A stretch of 64,000 bases of DNA from Drosophila miranda (Eukaryota > Arthropoda > Insecta > Diptera > Drosophilidae): NCBI RefSeq assembly GCF_003369915.1, contig NC_046675.1:28892001-28956000 (forward strand), given 5' to 3'. A program made the translations under genes and the position numbers. Shown here piece by piece: positions 1 through 11,000 of this stretch. Every line of letters begins with the position of its first letter. The first letter of the stretch is position 1. Under the pieces are notes generated by a model. The model was not told the DNA's origin, ran no database searches, and saw only the letters and a program-made list of their open reading frames with translations.

Positions 1-1580
1 TTCTGAGCAATTAATTAACAAGCGCATTGTTGTCAGTCAGGTTTTTGGGTAGGTCAAGTGATTGGGATAGGTCCACAGTCTGTGGTCCGCAGTCCGCACT
101 CCTCGAAAAGGGACAGTCCGTGTTCCGCAATGACTCACCTTTCTGCAATTGGTTGTGGTGGTGATCGTTCATTTTGGCCTGAAAGGGAGAGGATAATTGA
201 TGACTAATCAGAAGCGTTGGCTTTGTAGGGATTCAATTGATTCGATTTGCGACTAGTGTAGTGTCTAATCCAACAAATACCCGCTAATTGCTTGTTGTTT
301 AATGTCAATTCATAAATATTCCACACACATTTAATTAACCTCATCAACCCTAACATTATTATCAAATATTCATTTTGCCCCCTCGCCTCGCCACCGTGAG
401 TGTACTCCAATCAAATGGCCATAAAACAATTTGCAGAATGCTGTCAAAATATTTAAACAAAATTTCCTAATGATTCGGCTAATCGTATTAAAAATGTTGC
501 ACATGGAAAACAAAATGCCATTTGGCAAAACAAATGTTTTCGCCAGCTGTCAGGACGCGTCAAAGCGCCAGCAAAGCGATAAATGAATCGGGGAAAAAGC
601 AAATCGAATGCGTGACAAAAACCGGTAGACCCATCAAATCGAATAGTAAAAGAACCCATCAAACCCATAGCCAAAGACCCGTGAAACCCATAGCGACCCG
701 TCAAATGCAATGACAGAAAATCCCGGCGAGAAAATATAAATAAAAATTCTAACCGACGGCAAAGCGAGAGTGATAGATAAAACGAGGAATGCGAGTAAAA
801 CCCAGAGAAAATAGTACGAGTAGCATAGAAAAAATGGCGCACAGCTTTCGATTGCATGTAAATTGTGAATATGGGTTAAAGTCCTCTAGCCACCGGACAT
901 GACCTAGGACAAACCCCAGACAAACACACAGACAGAGGGACGGACAGACGGATAGACGGACGGAAGGACTATCTATATCGATGCCTGGAAAATGGAAATC
1001 AAATAAAATAAACTCCCAATGAAACGCCGCATGCCGCTGGCTGGCTTGCTGTCAAAAAATAAATGGCAGCCGGCTTTTTTTCTAAACAATTTCAATATGC
1101 TTAGAGGAAGAGAGCTGGGTCAGGGGTTTCCCCCCTTAAAATGCAACAAGAAAATATAAATACAAATACAAATATTGCAGCGGCAACAATAGGAAGGCAA
1201 AAAGCATAGAGCGAGTCTGGCAGCGACCAGACACAGTCAGCTATAAAAGTATATAAACCAGGCGTTTGTGTGTAGGGGGTGGTAATAGGGGGCGGGTGCC
1301 AGGGTGGAGCCGGTTCCGACTGGGGGGAATGGAGGGAGAGGTTGCATAAAAGGAAGAGCAAAACAAACCCAAAACGATGGCGGCACGCGAGCTTAGAATT
1401 TGTGTGTTCTGCTCTCGTTTTCCGCTGTGTGGTTGTTGGCCAAGAGCGGGAAGGGGTATGCATATGCCATAAAGTTATTCCCCCGTTTGTTTTGCTAACA
1501 TTTTGATACGGATCTATAGATAAACCCACACACACACTTAGATATTTATATGCATATACAGATATGGGGTGGACACTTAC
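1..1580 (-). other. Probable rn intron, left edge of window
   Basis: This stretch follows the strong donor GTAAGT at the end of coding block D on the minus strand, so it is read as the next intron of the same gene. I see no open frame with C2H2 zinc-finger spacing on either strand. Visible content is AT-rich intronic DNA, a degenerate GACGGA/GACAGA run near 930-965 and scattered short purine runs. The downstream zinc-finger exons expected for a rotund-type protein must lie outside the window. Confidence 0.55.
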
Positions 1581-1682
1581 CTCGTATTCCTGTTTCAGGG
1601 ACATTGGATGATGCTCGCTGGCATGCTGATGACTGCGCGGCGTCGGCGGCCAAAGATTGTAATCGCTTATGTCTTTGGCATG
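1581..1682 (-). CDS. rn: rotund-like zinc-finger transcription factor, internal coding exon D
   Basis: This 34-codon exon is open and in phase 0 at both ends. It starts after ACAG at the acceptor (AG at 1683-1684) and ends GAG followed by GTAAGT. The peptide starts HAKDISDYNLWPPTPRS and ends LKQEYE. It joins exon C in frame (…GNVD then HAKD…). Acidic, Pro/Thr and His-rich composition fits a regulatory region N-terminal to zinc fingers; no domain of known fold is visible. Assignment to rn (Krueppel-type zinc-finger protein of the Rotund/LIN-29 family, patterning of legs, wings and olfactory neurons in Drosophila) rests on overall character and on the neighbouring ERp44-like and CGP genes, not on a zinc finger. 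The paralogue squeeze or another element-E zinc-finger gene is the main alternative. The acceptor is odd: 20 A residues precede it on the sense strand instead of pyrimidines. Confidence 0.6.
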
Positions 1683-1688
1683 CTGTGG

Positions 1689-1708
1689 TTTTTTTTTTTT
1701 TTTTTTTT
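1689..1708. repeat. T20 homopolymer at an exon acceptor
   Basis: Twenty consecutive T on the plus strand, hence A20 on the sense strand of the rn-like gene. It ends four bases before the acceptor AG of exon D. Homopolymers of this length are prone to slippage and to assembly error. Confidence 0.9.
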
Positions 1709-4700
1709 GCCATGTTTTATGGTTTTGTTTTATGGCCAGCGTTTTGTTGGTCAATTAGTGGCGGCATATGGAAATAGAAAAGCGAAATATGGGATGAACA
1801 ATTTTGATTGGGATGCTCGTTGGGAGTTAGTAAACAAAAGAGACGCCATGGCGTGGTGTGTGGAAATTTACAGCAGGATGTTGCTCATGTTTCACATGAT
1901 TAAAGAAGTTAGGATATCTCAGATATATCTTTGACATATTTTTTGGGTTCCTTTACTAATTTTTTAACTAATAGAATGAGTAATTTTTAGTTTTCTACAC
2001 CTAAGAGCACATATCTTAATGGCATTCCAACGATCCAATTCATTTAAATTAAAAATTATTTGCTTTTTATAATTTCTAGTTTTTTTTAAGCCATAAAATA
2101 TGAAAAAATATAGTGGAAATTGATCTTTTTTGTATGCTTTACTTATTCCCTTCTTTTTTTTTTAGTTGGTTAACAAAATTGTTTCCATTTTTCCCTTTGC
2201 TAGTTCTAAATTAATTCAAAGTTTTTATATGCAGCTTGTGTTTGTGCCACTTCAACAAATAACAAATCAGTTACATATAGGTATGTATCTGATTTCATAA
2301 GCATTAATCCAAAGTTTCTATTTTCAAGTGTTTGTTTTATAACATTCCAAACAATGGAAACCTTAACCCATTGATCTACTCGAAACCAGGGCCTAATTTT
2401 TTGGTAAAATCCCAATAAATCCCCAAAAAAAAAAATGTCACCAATGCTCGAACTTGAAACCAGGAAGAGAAGTCACAAGGAAAAAAGAGTGGGGTCAAAA
2501 GCTCGAAAGACTAATACAAATAAATGTGAGTGTCAATTGAAATAGAAAACCGCGTGCCACGCAATCGAGGTGTCAACGCGACGGCGACGGCGATGCCGAG
2601 GAGACCGGCAAAAGTGCGGCGGCTTTTGGTGTTGGTCAAAAGCAACAACAAAAAAAAACAACAACACAAAAAAATAGAAGAAACAGCAGCAGGAGTAAAA
2701 CCAAATAAAACTAAAAAAAAGTGGTGCATAGCGCAAGGGGGAGTTGGCCAGTGTGTGATAGGCTCTCACATATGTGATGCGAAGCGTGTGTGTGTGCGTG
2801 TGTGTGTGTGGGTGTGAACCGCTGAGCGTTAGCACTTTTGTTGTTTTAGTTGCTTTTGTGGAGGCTCATAGTTGACCATCCTCTCGGATGGGAGACCGAC
2901 CAACTACCCATCCACCTCACCTCTCTCTTTTCTTTGCCATTCTTTCTGTCTCTTTCTTTCTCCATCTGTGCCCTCTCGCTCACACTCTCGCCATCGTGAA
3001 GCTGCAGCCATGACTAGTTAGTAGGTGGGCTAGGAAAAAATGCAAACAGAGACAGACAGACAGACACACACGCACACTCGCACACACGCAGCTGCTGATG
3101 AAGATGACCAGAGCCATGGACATGGCTGTGGACATGGACGGAAGTCCTCTCTAACCAACATTGCCAGCCATACAGACAGCAATAGGAAGGCATCGCCTGG
3201 CCCCATACACCCCGTCACCCGCGACGACCATCCGGAGTTTGGGTTTCCAGCACGCAGCAAAAATGAACAAAAAAAAAGAAGGAGAACCAAAGAAAATTTT
3301 CGAAAAGAAAAAAATGGTACAGCGCAGCAGCAGCTTTCTCTTTCTCTCTCTGCCTCACACACACACAGAGACACTGTGGCATTTTTCTTCTCCTGCTCCC
3401 CTTTTGAAGCTCCAAAACAGCGAAAACGTAAAAAAATTTCTAGAGGAAAAAAATCAAAACAAATTTTTTAACCCCTTCGCAGGGAGCAGCAGTAGCAGCA
3501 AAAGCAGCAGCAGAGCAGAGACGTCGACTTGGGGCAGAGCCAAAGGATGGCTGGATGGTTGGGTGGTACGGAGGGGAGTTGGGGCTGCTGGACAGAGGGC
3601 AAGGCAGAAAGGCGGCTGCTTCTATGCAATATAAAAAAGTGCAAAAAATTAGGCGGAAAACGTTGAAAAATTCTCTTTTTTCGGTTGTTTTCTTCGTATT
3701 TTTTTATTTTTTTTGCAATTGCACGTCCAGACTTTAACAGAGACTCAAACCCCAATGCGCGTTGGGAACATTGTAGCGACCTTTGCGGAGATCCACGCCC
3801 CCATACTCCCAAGACGGGCCCTGCTCTGCCCTCACCTTGGTTTTGCATTGGGGTTTTTTTTTTATTTTTATTTTTACACTCCTCTGTGCATTTCATTTTT
3901 ATTTAACTTCTTTTGCCTTCAAATCTTTTTAGTCATGTTGCCACTGTCTGCTTCTATTGATTTTTTTCGCATTTTAGAACTGAATTTTGTTGTTGTTGTT
4001 TTGTGTTCAAATGTTTGACCATCCGCACTTGTGTTTCATCTTTTGTTTTTTTTTTTTTGTCGCCAAACTGCTGCGTCCTGCGGCTGCCGGGAGCTCTGAG
4101 GTTAGCAATAGGTCCTTGCTGATTTTGTTGTCTCACAAAAATGGTGTTCAACTTTGCAGCAATTACTTTAAAAAATTGAAGTTGCTTGCGGTTTTGGCGG
4201 TTCTCTTTTTCTCTTACCCAGGTCGTTTTTCTTTTTTTATTCTGGTCTAACTCCATACCCGATTCGTTGTGCCGCGATTCGACTCTGGCCCCATTAGTCA
4301 GAGCTACAGCTACAGCCTCCGTTCTGGACATGGACACGATTCCTGTCAGAGAGTTGGGAGTTCATGGACTGGCTTTCATTTCGTTTCTCATTTCGCATTT
4401 CACTTTTTTGTTTGGCATCACATTGACGGGTTCTGTTCGCCTCTAATTGAAGCATAAGTATTAATTGCAAAGCTTTGTTCGAAAACGTGCCGTGGTTAAG
4501 GGTACACTTTTTTTGTTTCGGTTTTGGATGTTATTAATTAATGGAGTCTATTGGATTCTTGTTTAAGCTATCTAAGGAAATTCCTCTTCAAAAAGTTCAG
4601 TTGAAACCTTAAATAACTATGGTTTATATAACACAATGATTTTCTTGACAAATAAATGTTTTTTCTTCGAATTTCCCCATTGAATCACGCTAAACAAATC

Positions 4701-5080
4701 TAATTTCTTACAAGTCAAGTCTTTGGACAGGGAAAAAATTAAGTGCAATTGCTTTCAAAATTAATTAGTGAGCTTTACTGCCAACTTTGCTCTGCTTCTC
4801 CCTGGCTAACTAATTTCGCTAATGCAAGTGACAACAACAGCAAAAAATATCCTGATTGTTGAACCAACAGAGACAGAGGGAGAGAGAGAGAGAAAGAAGG
4901 AGTGAGAGAACGAGATGGAAAGAAAGAGAGGGCAAGAGACCATTGTTCAACTTTAAAAATTAATTAACTATCCTTTAAGAATCATGCGGGTGTAGCAAAG
5001 TTTTTAAATGGTTTTTCCCAGAGACTTTGCTAACGAGTCAACTCAATGGGGCACAAGAGAGTGAGAAGGAGAGATAGGTA

Positions 5081-5099
5081 CAGAGAGAGAGAGAGAGAA
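5081..5099. repeat. GA microsatellite
   Basis: Run of alternating GA within a longer purine-rich stretch of the C-D intron. A similar shorter run lies near 4880-4894. GA tracts can bind GAGA factor or CLAMP in Drosophila; that role is inference here. Confidence 0.7.
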
Positions 5100-6454
5100 A
5101 GATAGAAAAATATAAAGTCAGAAAGAGAGGCTAGTGAAGGTGAACGTTTCTGCCTGGACACGTCGTTGTCCTTGGAGACAATCAATCTCCATTCAAAACA
5201 ATAATTTCGTTGCTGCTTCCATAAAAAATATGTGGAAAAACTGACAAAAAACTCGCTGAAGCTCAATGAAAAGCAAAAGGGAAAATAAGGAAAACAAAAA
5301 AACAAAAAAAACACAAAGAAAAAGGGAAAAACTCAACAAAAACAATGTTTAACGCGTTGCGCAAAGAAAAACTTGTTTACATCTTGAAAAACGCAGAAAA
5401 AATTCTATAGAAAAAACGTAGTACGCCCCGCCCCCGCCCCCGTTCCTCCCGTGGCACGCGTGCAGAGAGCGCGACGCGTTCAAGGAGTTTTTGTGGCAGG
5501 AGCAGAAGGAAGGCAAAAACAGGGGAGAGGAAAAACTGCAAAGGAGACGGACTGCGAGAAATAAGGAGGAGGGGAGGAGGACCACGCTGCTCAAAAGGAT
5601 TTTTTTCAGCGTCGCGTCTGCTGTGGCAGAGGAAGGAGTAAGGGTTCTCGTAGAATGGGGCAGGATGCTCTGGCTTAGCTTCGGGTACGGTTTTGGCCAT
5701 GTAGCAACAGACAGCAAATGGTTTGAGTTCCGGCCAGTTGTTGGCCCGAAGTTTTGTCGAGTGAAAGTGCAGCCTCAAAGGGGAGAGGAGAGGAAGTGGG
5801 TGGTTGGGTAGGGTCTTTGCCCAACTTGGCGGCGTAACGAATCGCTATAGATGAGCTGCTGAAATTGCTGCTGAAAAAAGGGTTGCGAGTCTCCAGTCCA
5901 TGGGAATGGGTTCTGTAATGAGTTGACCTGAAGCTGGGCTTTCAACTTCGCTGAGGGTTAAGGTCGTTGTCTTCTGCAAGTGAACTTGGAATAACTTTCC
6001 AGCAGCAGTAGAAGCTATGGGATACAAAGTCTGATAAGATCCAACAGCAACGTGATAAAGTGTTAATTTCAAAACTAGTTGAGAATTTTAAAAATATATT
6101 AAGTTAGTCTTAAATCCAGTTAGCAATGGCTCATTCTTTAGTATGCATCACTTATTTAATTCTGTTAGCAAAAGAAGTCCGCTTGCATATTAATTATGGA
6201 GATACTAGAGAAGGAAAGTCCCTTTATTGGACTCGGGCCAGCGAGTGGCAACTGCAAGTGCCAACTGCAGAGGGAAGTATAAAACTTTTCCCTTACTTTT
6301 CACCCTCATTCGCTCTCCTTAACTACCAAAAGTTTGTCCTTGCAAAAAGAGGGGAGAAAAATCACAAGACAAACTTTGGCGACAAGTCGAAAGTTGCTGG
6401 AATTAACAAGTGCCACGCCTTCGAGGACGTTATCCTTATGATCCTCATACTCAC

Positions 6455-6973
6455 ATCCACATTGCCATTCCACATGTAGTGCATGCCCACGGCTGCGGTG
6501 GGATCGTGATGCGTCTGGCCCGTCATGTGCTCGGCCATCACGGCGCTCATCCAGTGGACCAGTCCCTGGGTGGGGTTCTGACCCTGAACACCGCCGATCG
6601 GCATATTGGCGGCGGCAGCAGCAGCGGCGGCAGCGGCCACAGAGGCGGCCCTCGAATTTGGGTTGGAGCTCGAGCTGGAGCCAGACCCGGAGCCGGAGTG
6701 GTGCTCCTGGCTTTTGCACGTGGCGGCTGCCGATGTGGCGGCGGTGGTGGTGGCGGTGGCCGGTTCTGGTGGTGACTTTATGGAGCTGCCAAAGTTCGGA
6801 CGCGTCTGTGATGCGGGTTGGGTCTGATTCAAATTAATTGCGGACACTGAAGTCGCTTGGGTGGCGTTGCCTTCGATGGGTGGCGTTGGTGGTGTTGTTG
6901 GAACGACTTCGTTGTTGTTGGATGACCAGGAGTAGCTATTGTTGTTGTTGTTGTTGTTGTTGCTGTGGGGTTT
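6455..6973 (-). CDS. rn: rotund-like zinc-finger transcription factor, internal coding exon C
   Basis: 173 codons, phase 0 at both ends. The acceptor CATTGCAG precedes AAACCC, and the donor GTGAGTATG follows GAT. The peptide begins KPHSNNNN, with an (AAC)n-encoded Asn run, then Thr/Pro-rich and Ser/Gly-rich linkers, and an Ala run. It ends in a block that looks conserved and structured: GLVHWMSAVMAEHMTG, then THHDPTAA and MHYMWNGNVD. The low-complexity parts are typical of fly transcription factors. The His/Met/Trp-rich block is the part most useful for identification. It splices in frame to exon D, and either exon B or exon A can feed it in phase 0. The rn assignment has the same basis as exon D. 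Confidence 0.68.
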
Positions 6974-7501
6974 CTGCAATGAAAAATTGTTCCTTGTTTT
7001 AGTGAAAAGGGTTTTTTTTTGCGTTTTGTTCAACATTTGCGTAGAGAGAGATGTGTGCTGGTTAATGTATCGGGTATGAAAAATGAAATTGAATGAATGG
7101 AGTTGAACATTTTTGATGATATTATTGTTGGCGGCTAGACCTTCCCTTTTTGGAGAGCTTCCTGCAGGGTTACATATCTAATCAGGCTTTTTGGGATGTA
7201 ATTTTAATTGCTGATAAAATGGGGGCGAGATATAAGTACGAGTATATGTATGTAAAAGTAGCTCTTAGTGGTGGTTGAAATTCTGCAAAACACTTTATTG
7301 GGAAGAGTCTGTGAAGCCTTGACCTTTCTGTATAGAAAACGGAAATTGGCCTGTGCAAAGCTCTTAATTATCACCGATTCAACAAAAGAGCAAAGGTTAA
7401 TATAGTATTAAGCGTTTAAGGCACTCGAGATGGTACCGAAATGGCTTTTCTTAGCATTTTTATACAAATAGAGCCTGGCCAACCCCAATAGCCATACTAA
7501 C
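6974..7501 (-). other. rn intron between exons B and C
   Basis: 528-nt intron with donor GTTAGT (sense strand from 7501) and acceptor CATTGCAG. AT-rich and without a supportable ORF. Joining CAT at the end of B to AAA at the start of C keeps frame. Confidence 0.6.
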
Positions 7502-8008
7502 ATGCTGTCGTCCAGTGCTCTTCTCAATCACATGCTGCTCCTCCTCCTGGCTTACATCTCCCTGTGGTTCCTGCGGCTCCTGCTCATCCTGCTCCGTCTT
7601 CACCCGGTGGCTGCGCTTCGCTGACGCCGATGCGGACTCTGCGGCCGCAACACAAACAGCCGCCGCAGCCGCCGAGGAGAATAACAAATTGCTGGGCAGA
7701 TGTGAGCGGGCGGAGGACGGAGATGGTGTCGCACTCGACGCTAGGATGGGCGATGGCGTTTGGGAGTAGAAGCGGATGGCGTCGCACTTCTGCTGCTGCT
7801 GCTGCTGCTGGAGAACGGCGCTGGCCAGCAGGCTCTTGTAGAATTCGGCGGGCATCAGGAAAGGGGACGGGGATGAAGAGGCGCCCATGTAGTGGGTGAG
7901 CTCTTGGGTCTGGTGCCGCTTCAGATGATCCTTCAGCCTCTCCATGTCCATGTCCATGTCCCTGTCCGGATGGCTCGTATGGTTGTATTTGCTTATGACT
8001 TCGTGCAT
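7502..8008 (-). CDS. rn: rotund-like zinc-finger transcription factor, coding exon B (possible alternative first coding exon)
   Basis: 169 codons from ATG at 8008 to the GTTAGT donor. The protein begins MHEVISKYNHTS, then repeated Asp-Met pairs, a charged stretch (ERLKDHLKRHQTQE), a structured-looking MPAEFYKSLLASAVL segment, a 7-Gln run and an Ala-rich stretch. Near the end a VKTE motif fits the SUMO-acceptor consensus (psi-Lys-x-Glu). The upstream edge is uncertain. The best acceptor by sequence is TTTTCCCCAG (exon from 8090), but every frame entering there stops or meets an in-frame TGA before the frame of B. B would then start at the ATG chosen here. A weak phase-0 acceptor (AG at 8054-8055) would instead let exon A join and extend the exon to 8053. 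Confidence 0.6.
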
Positions 8009-8090
8009 GACAAACGCCCAAGCGCCCAAATGTAGGCAACAGTTTTTATGTTCCTTTTGTAGTCCTTGCCGTCGATTTCACTTTCAAATG
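8009..8090 (-). promoter_or_regulatory. Possible 5' leader of exon B with its splice acceptor
   Basis: On the minus strand TTTTCCCCAG (AG at 8091-8092) is a good 3' splice site. From it, 82 nt run to ATG 8008 with an in-frame TGA on the way. This is what a non-coding leader part of an alternative first coding exon would look like. Confidence 0.4.
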
Positions 8091-8092
8091 CT

Positions 8093-11000
8093 GGGGAAAA
8101 GCGGGTAGTGGGAAGCCCGCTTACAGCAATTTATCTAACTGAAGCTCAGTTTGTTTGATTTTTCCCACAAACACACACACACACAGGCACACACAAAAAA
8201 GAGTTGGGAAAAACTTTTCCACAGAATTCGATGTCATTTTATTTTGGCTTAACTTTTATTTTATTTTAGAACGTGGGGTATTGCACTTCAAAAACTTGTT
8301 CTACCCGTCGAGAAAATTGAAACAAATGGAAATGATTTGCCACCACCAGAAACTTGCCACAGATGACCTTGAAAAAGTTGTTTCTTAGTTTTTTATTACG
8401 ATTTTTCTATGTGTGTGTGAGGGGGTTTCCCTGATGGGCATATGGAGATCTGTTCTTGTATTATTTTGAATATTTTGCTAATCCTATTTGTTGTGGATTT
8501 TTTGCTTATTTTTTTTAGCAAACAAACAACTGCGTCTCTCTCTATGATGATTTATTTGTTCGGATGGGTTCTTTATTTGTCAGTTTGTTGGTTTACTTTT
8601 CATTTATGATGGTTTCATTTTGTGGCCGTTTGATGTGTGGCGTGGCAGGAGCTTAGGTTATATTTGTCACACGGTGAGTGAATAAATGTGATCCCATGAG
8701 AGGTTTACCATGTTTTAGGAAAATTCTTTTTAAATATTTGCAATTTGTTTAGCAATTTTTGGTTTATATAATTTTTAGATATATTTGCGTGTATGTTACG
8801 GATATGTTTTTATTTTATTTTAAATATAAATATTGTAGATTTGATTTATATATATAGACTTTTGCACTACGTGATAGGAACTTTGCGTTGCATTTTTGGT
8901 TGATTTATAGACTATAAGTTTACATAGTTATATTTAGTATTCTCTTTTTGTGTTTTTTGTTTCATAAAGGAACTTCATTTAAGCGCTCGATTGTGTCTCG
9001 GCCACTGTGGAGGGAAGAGAGTGGATGTGGTGTAGTTTTTCTTGCGAAGAGAAACGAGCATCGCGTATACGCCACCGACATGGTACCGGTCGTTGCCGCC
9101 GAGACGTTTTAACGGTTTGCATATCACATTTAAGCCGGTTGCTGTTTCGTTCACTTATAGTATCAGCCGACGCTGTAGTTTCAGTTAAAGATACTCATTT
9201 TGTTGCCAGGATTATGTATGCTTCTGTCTGTGTGTGTGTGTGTGTTTTGTATCCCGTCCGTGTGTGTCCGTCTGCGTCCGTCTACGTCAGGGGCAGCCAG
9301 CAAGCGTGGGATAGCTTGCAACAACTGAAAAACCGAACTGGAACTCAAAGTGCATTAGCAGCAAGCAACTGAAGAGGCATGAAGCTGGGAAGCTGCGGCA
9401 AAAGAAAATTGCGAGCGCGCGCGAACCAAATGTATATACAAACACACACACACCACACACACAGATAACGTGTATGTGTTAACGGGGACTCTTGTGTGTT
9501 GTGAATGTTTTGTTGCTCCTCCACCGTAACCTTCCTTCAAGCTCTGCTGCATACTGCTCTTTCCTGCTTCGTCCTGCTGCTCCTGCTTTTTGTTGTTTCT
9601 AGAGCTTGTTCTCCTGTTTCTTTTTCCTATTTTATTTTATAATTCTCCCCCTTGGCCCCTTTTTATATGCACGCTGCCCCGTTATAAAGACATACATTTG
9701 CAGTTTCAGCGCGCCACTGCAGCATTTTCCTTGTAAGAAGCAAAACGAAGAATGAAGGAAAAAATTGAAGAAAATAAAAGCTGAATTTGCGCGACGCTGA
9801 GTGACGCTAAGGGGTGGGTGGTTGGGCAGGAGGGTAGAACGTAGGTGCTCTTGCAAGACAGATTGATTTTCTTTTATACGGTTTGCTCATGTTTGTGATT
9901 TTTATTATTTTGATTCCTCTCTTTTTGCGCTCCTGTGAGCGAGTGTATGTGTAGGTTCTTTAGGAACTGAAGCTCTATGTGTCCTTCTGTATAGATTCTC
10001 TTTAGATGTGATGGGGGCCCTTCTATTCTATAGATGTGATGGCCGTAGGCGTGGACAACAATAACAGCATGTGCCACATTTCCTTTTACAATTGAGTGAC
10101 CCCGGAATCAGTTTTTGGTATTGCGGTGGACTTGAAAGGCAGCCAAAGTTCAGTCAGGAGGCAATTCGCTGCCAAGTTACGAAAAATATGAATGGTGTGC
10201 AACATAAAATCCTATCAAAATATGTTATTGAAGGATTTAGAGACCAAAACCGTCATATATTGCTAGAGGATTGTTAGATTTCACTGACCAAACTCTAAGA
10301 ACTTTATTTTTAATCGGTCGTTCATCATCTGCTATCATCTAAGTCTTTTAGATCTTTAGAAAACGAAACTAGACATGGATCTACCTCAGGAGACAACTCC
10401 TTTCGTGATCAGATCTCTTCTTTAAGATGAATTCTGTTGGAATACCATTCTCTTTGGAGTCTCACTACTATCATTTCACTTTGGCAAAGATTGAAAGCGA
10501 AATCCTTCTTAATCCAATTGACCCTTATATCTTCCATCATACGGATATCCCCTCGTCCTGTCTTGATTAATTACGATTGCAACCCTGCCTACAGATGTCT
10601 TGTGGCGCCATCTACTGTGTAATCGCCGCAGCTGGTGCTGTCTTCTGCTGCAGCTGCTGCTGTCAACCGCGAAACCGTTCACCACGTAGCAAAAAGCCGC
10701 AGCACGGAGACGCGAACGCGAGCGAGCGAGCAACGTGGCACCGCGACCAATAGATTTGGCCAAACCCTGGCGAACTGAAGACAACGACAGTTGCACTCCC
10801 GCCAAAGGCAACAAACTCGGGCTGTGCCACATGCAACAATCCCAGCGTCGGCGTTGACTGCGGCAGAGTCTTGCCAGGAGCAGCGGCATCAGCAGCGACA
10901 GTGGCAGAGGCAGCGGCAGAGCAGGACAAAAAAAAAAAACAAAAATGGAAAACAGACAGCGGAAGCGAGCTATTTGGTCCGGTCTCGGGACTTACTCTAG

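Larger units (their letters stand above)
1683..6454 (-). other. rn intron between exons C and D
   Basis: Bounded by the donor GTGAGT after exon C and the acceptor before exon D. No coding exon is supportable inside. It holds a T20 run at 1689-1708, GT/CA runs near 2788-2815 and 3066-3090, and GA-rich microsatellites near 4870-4925 and 5081-5100. The CAG-rich and purine-rich stretches at 3000-3620 and 5400-5800 resemble Drosophila untranslated leader or enhancer DNA. An internal promoter, as known for the short roughened-eye isoform of rn, could lie in such a place, but nothing here proves it. Confidence 0.5.

Noticed and set aside
1101..1754. 217-codon minus-strand frame as a complete protein
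   Set aside because: Only the 34 codons of exon D within it look coding. The parts beyond the GTAAGT donor and before the acceptor read as intron, including a poly-Lys from A20.
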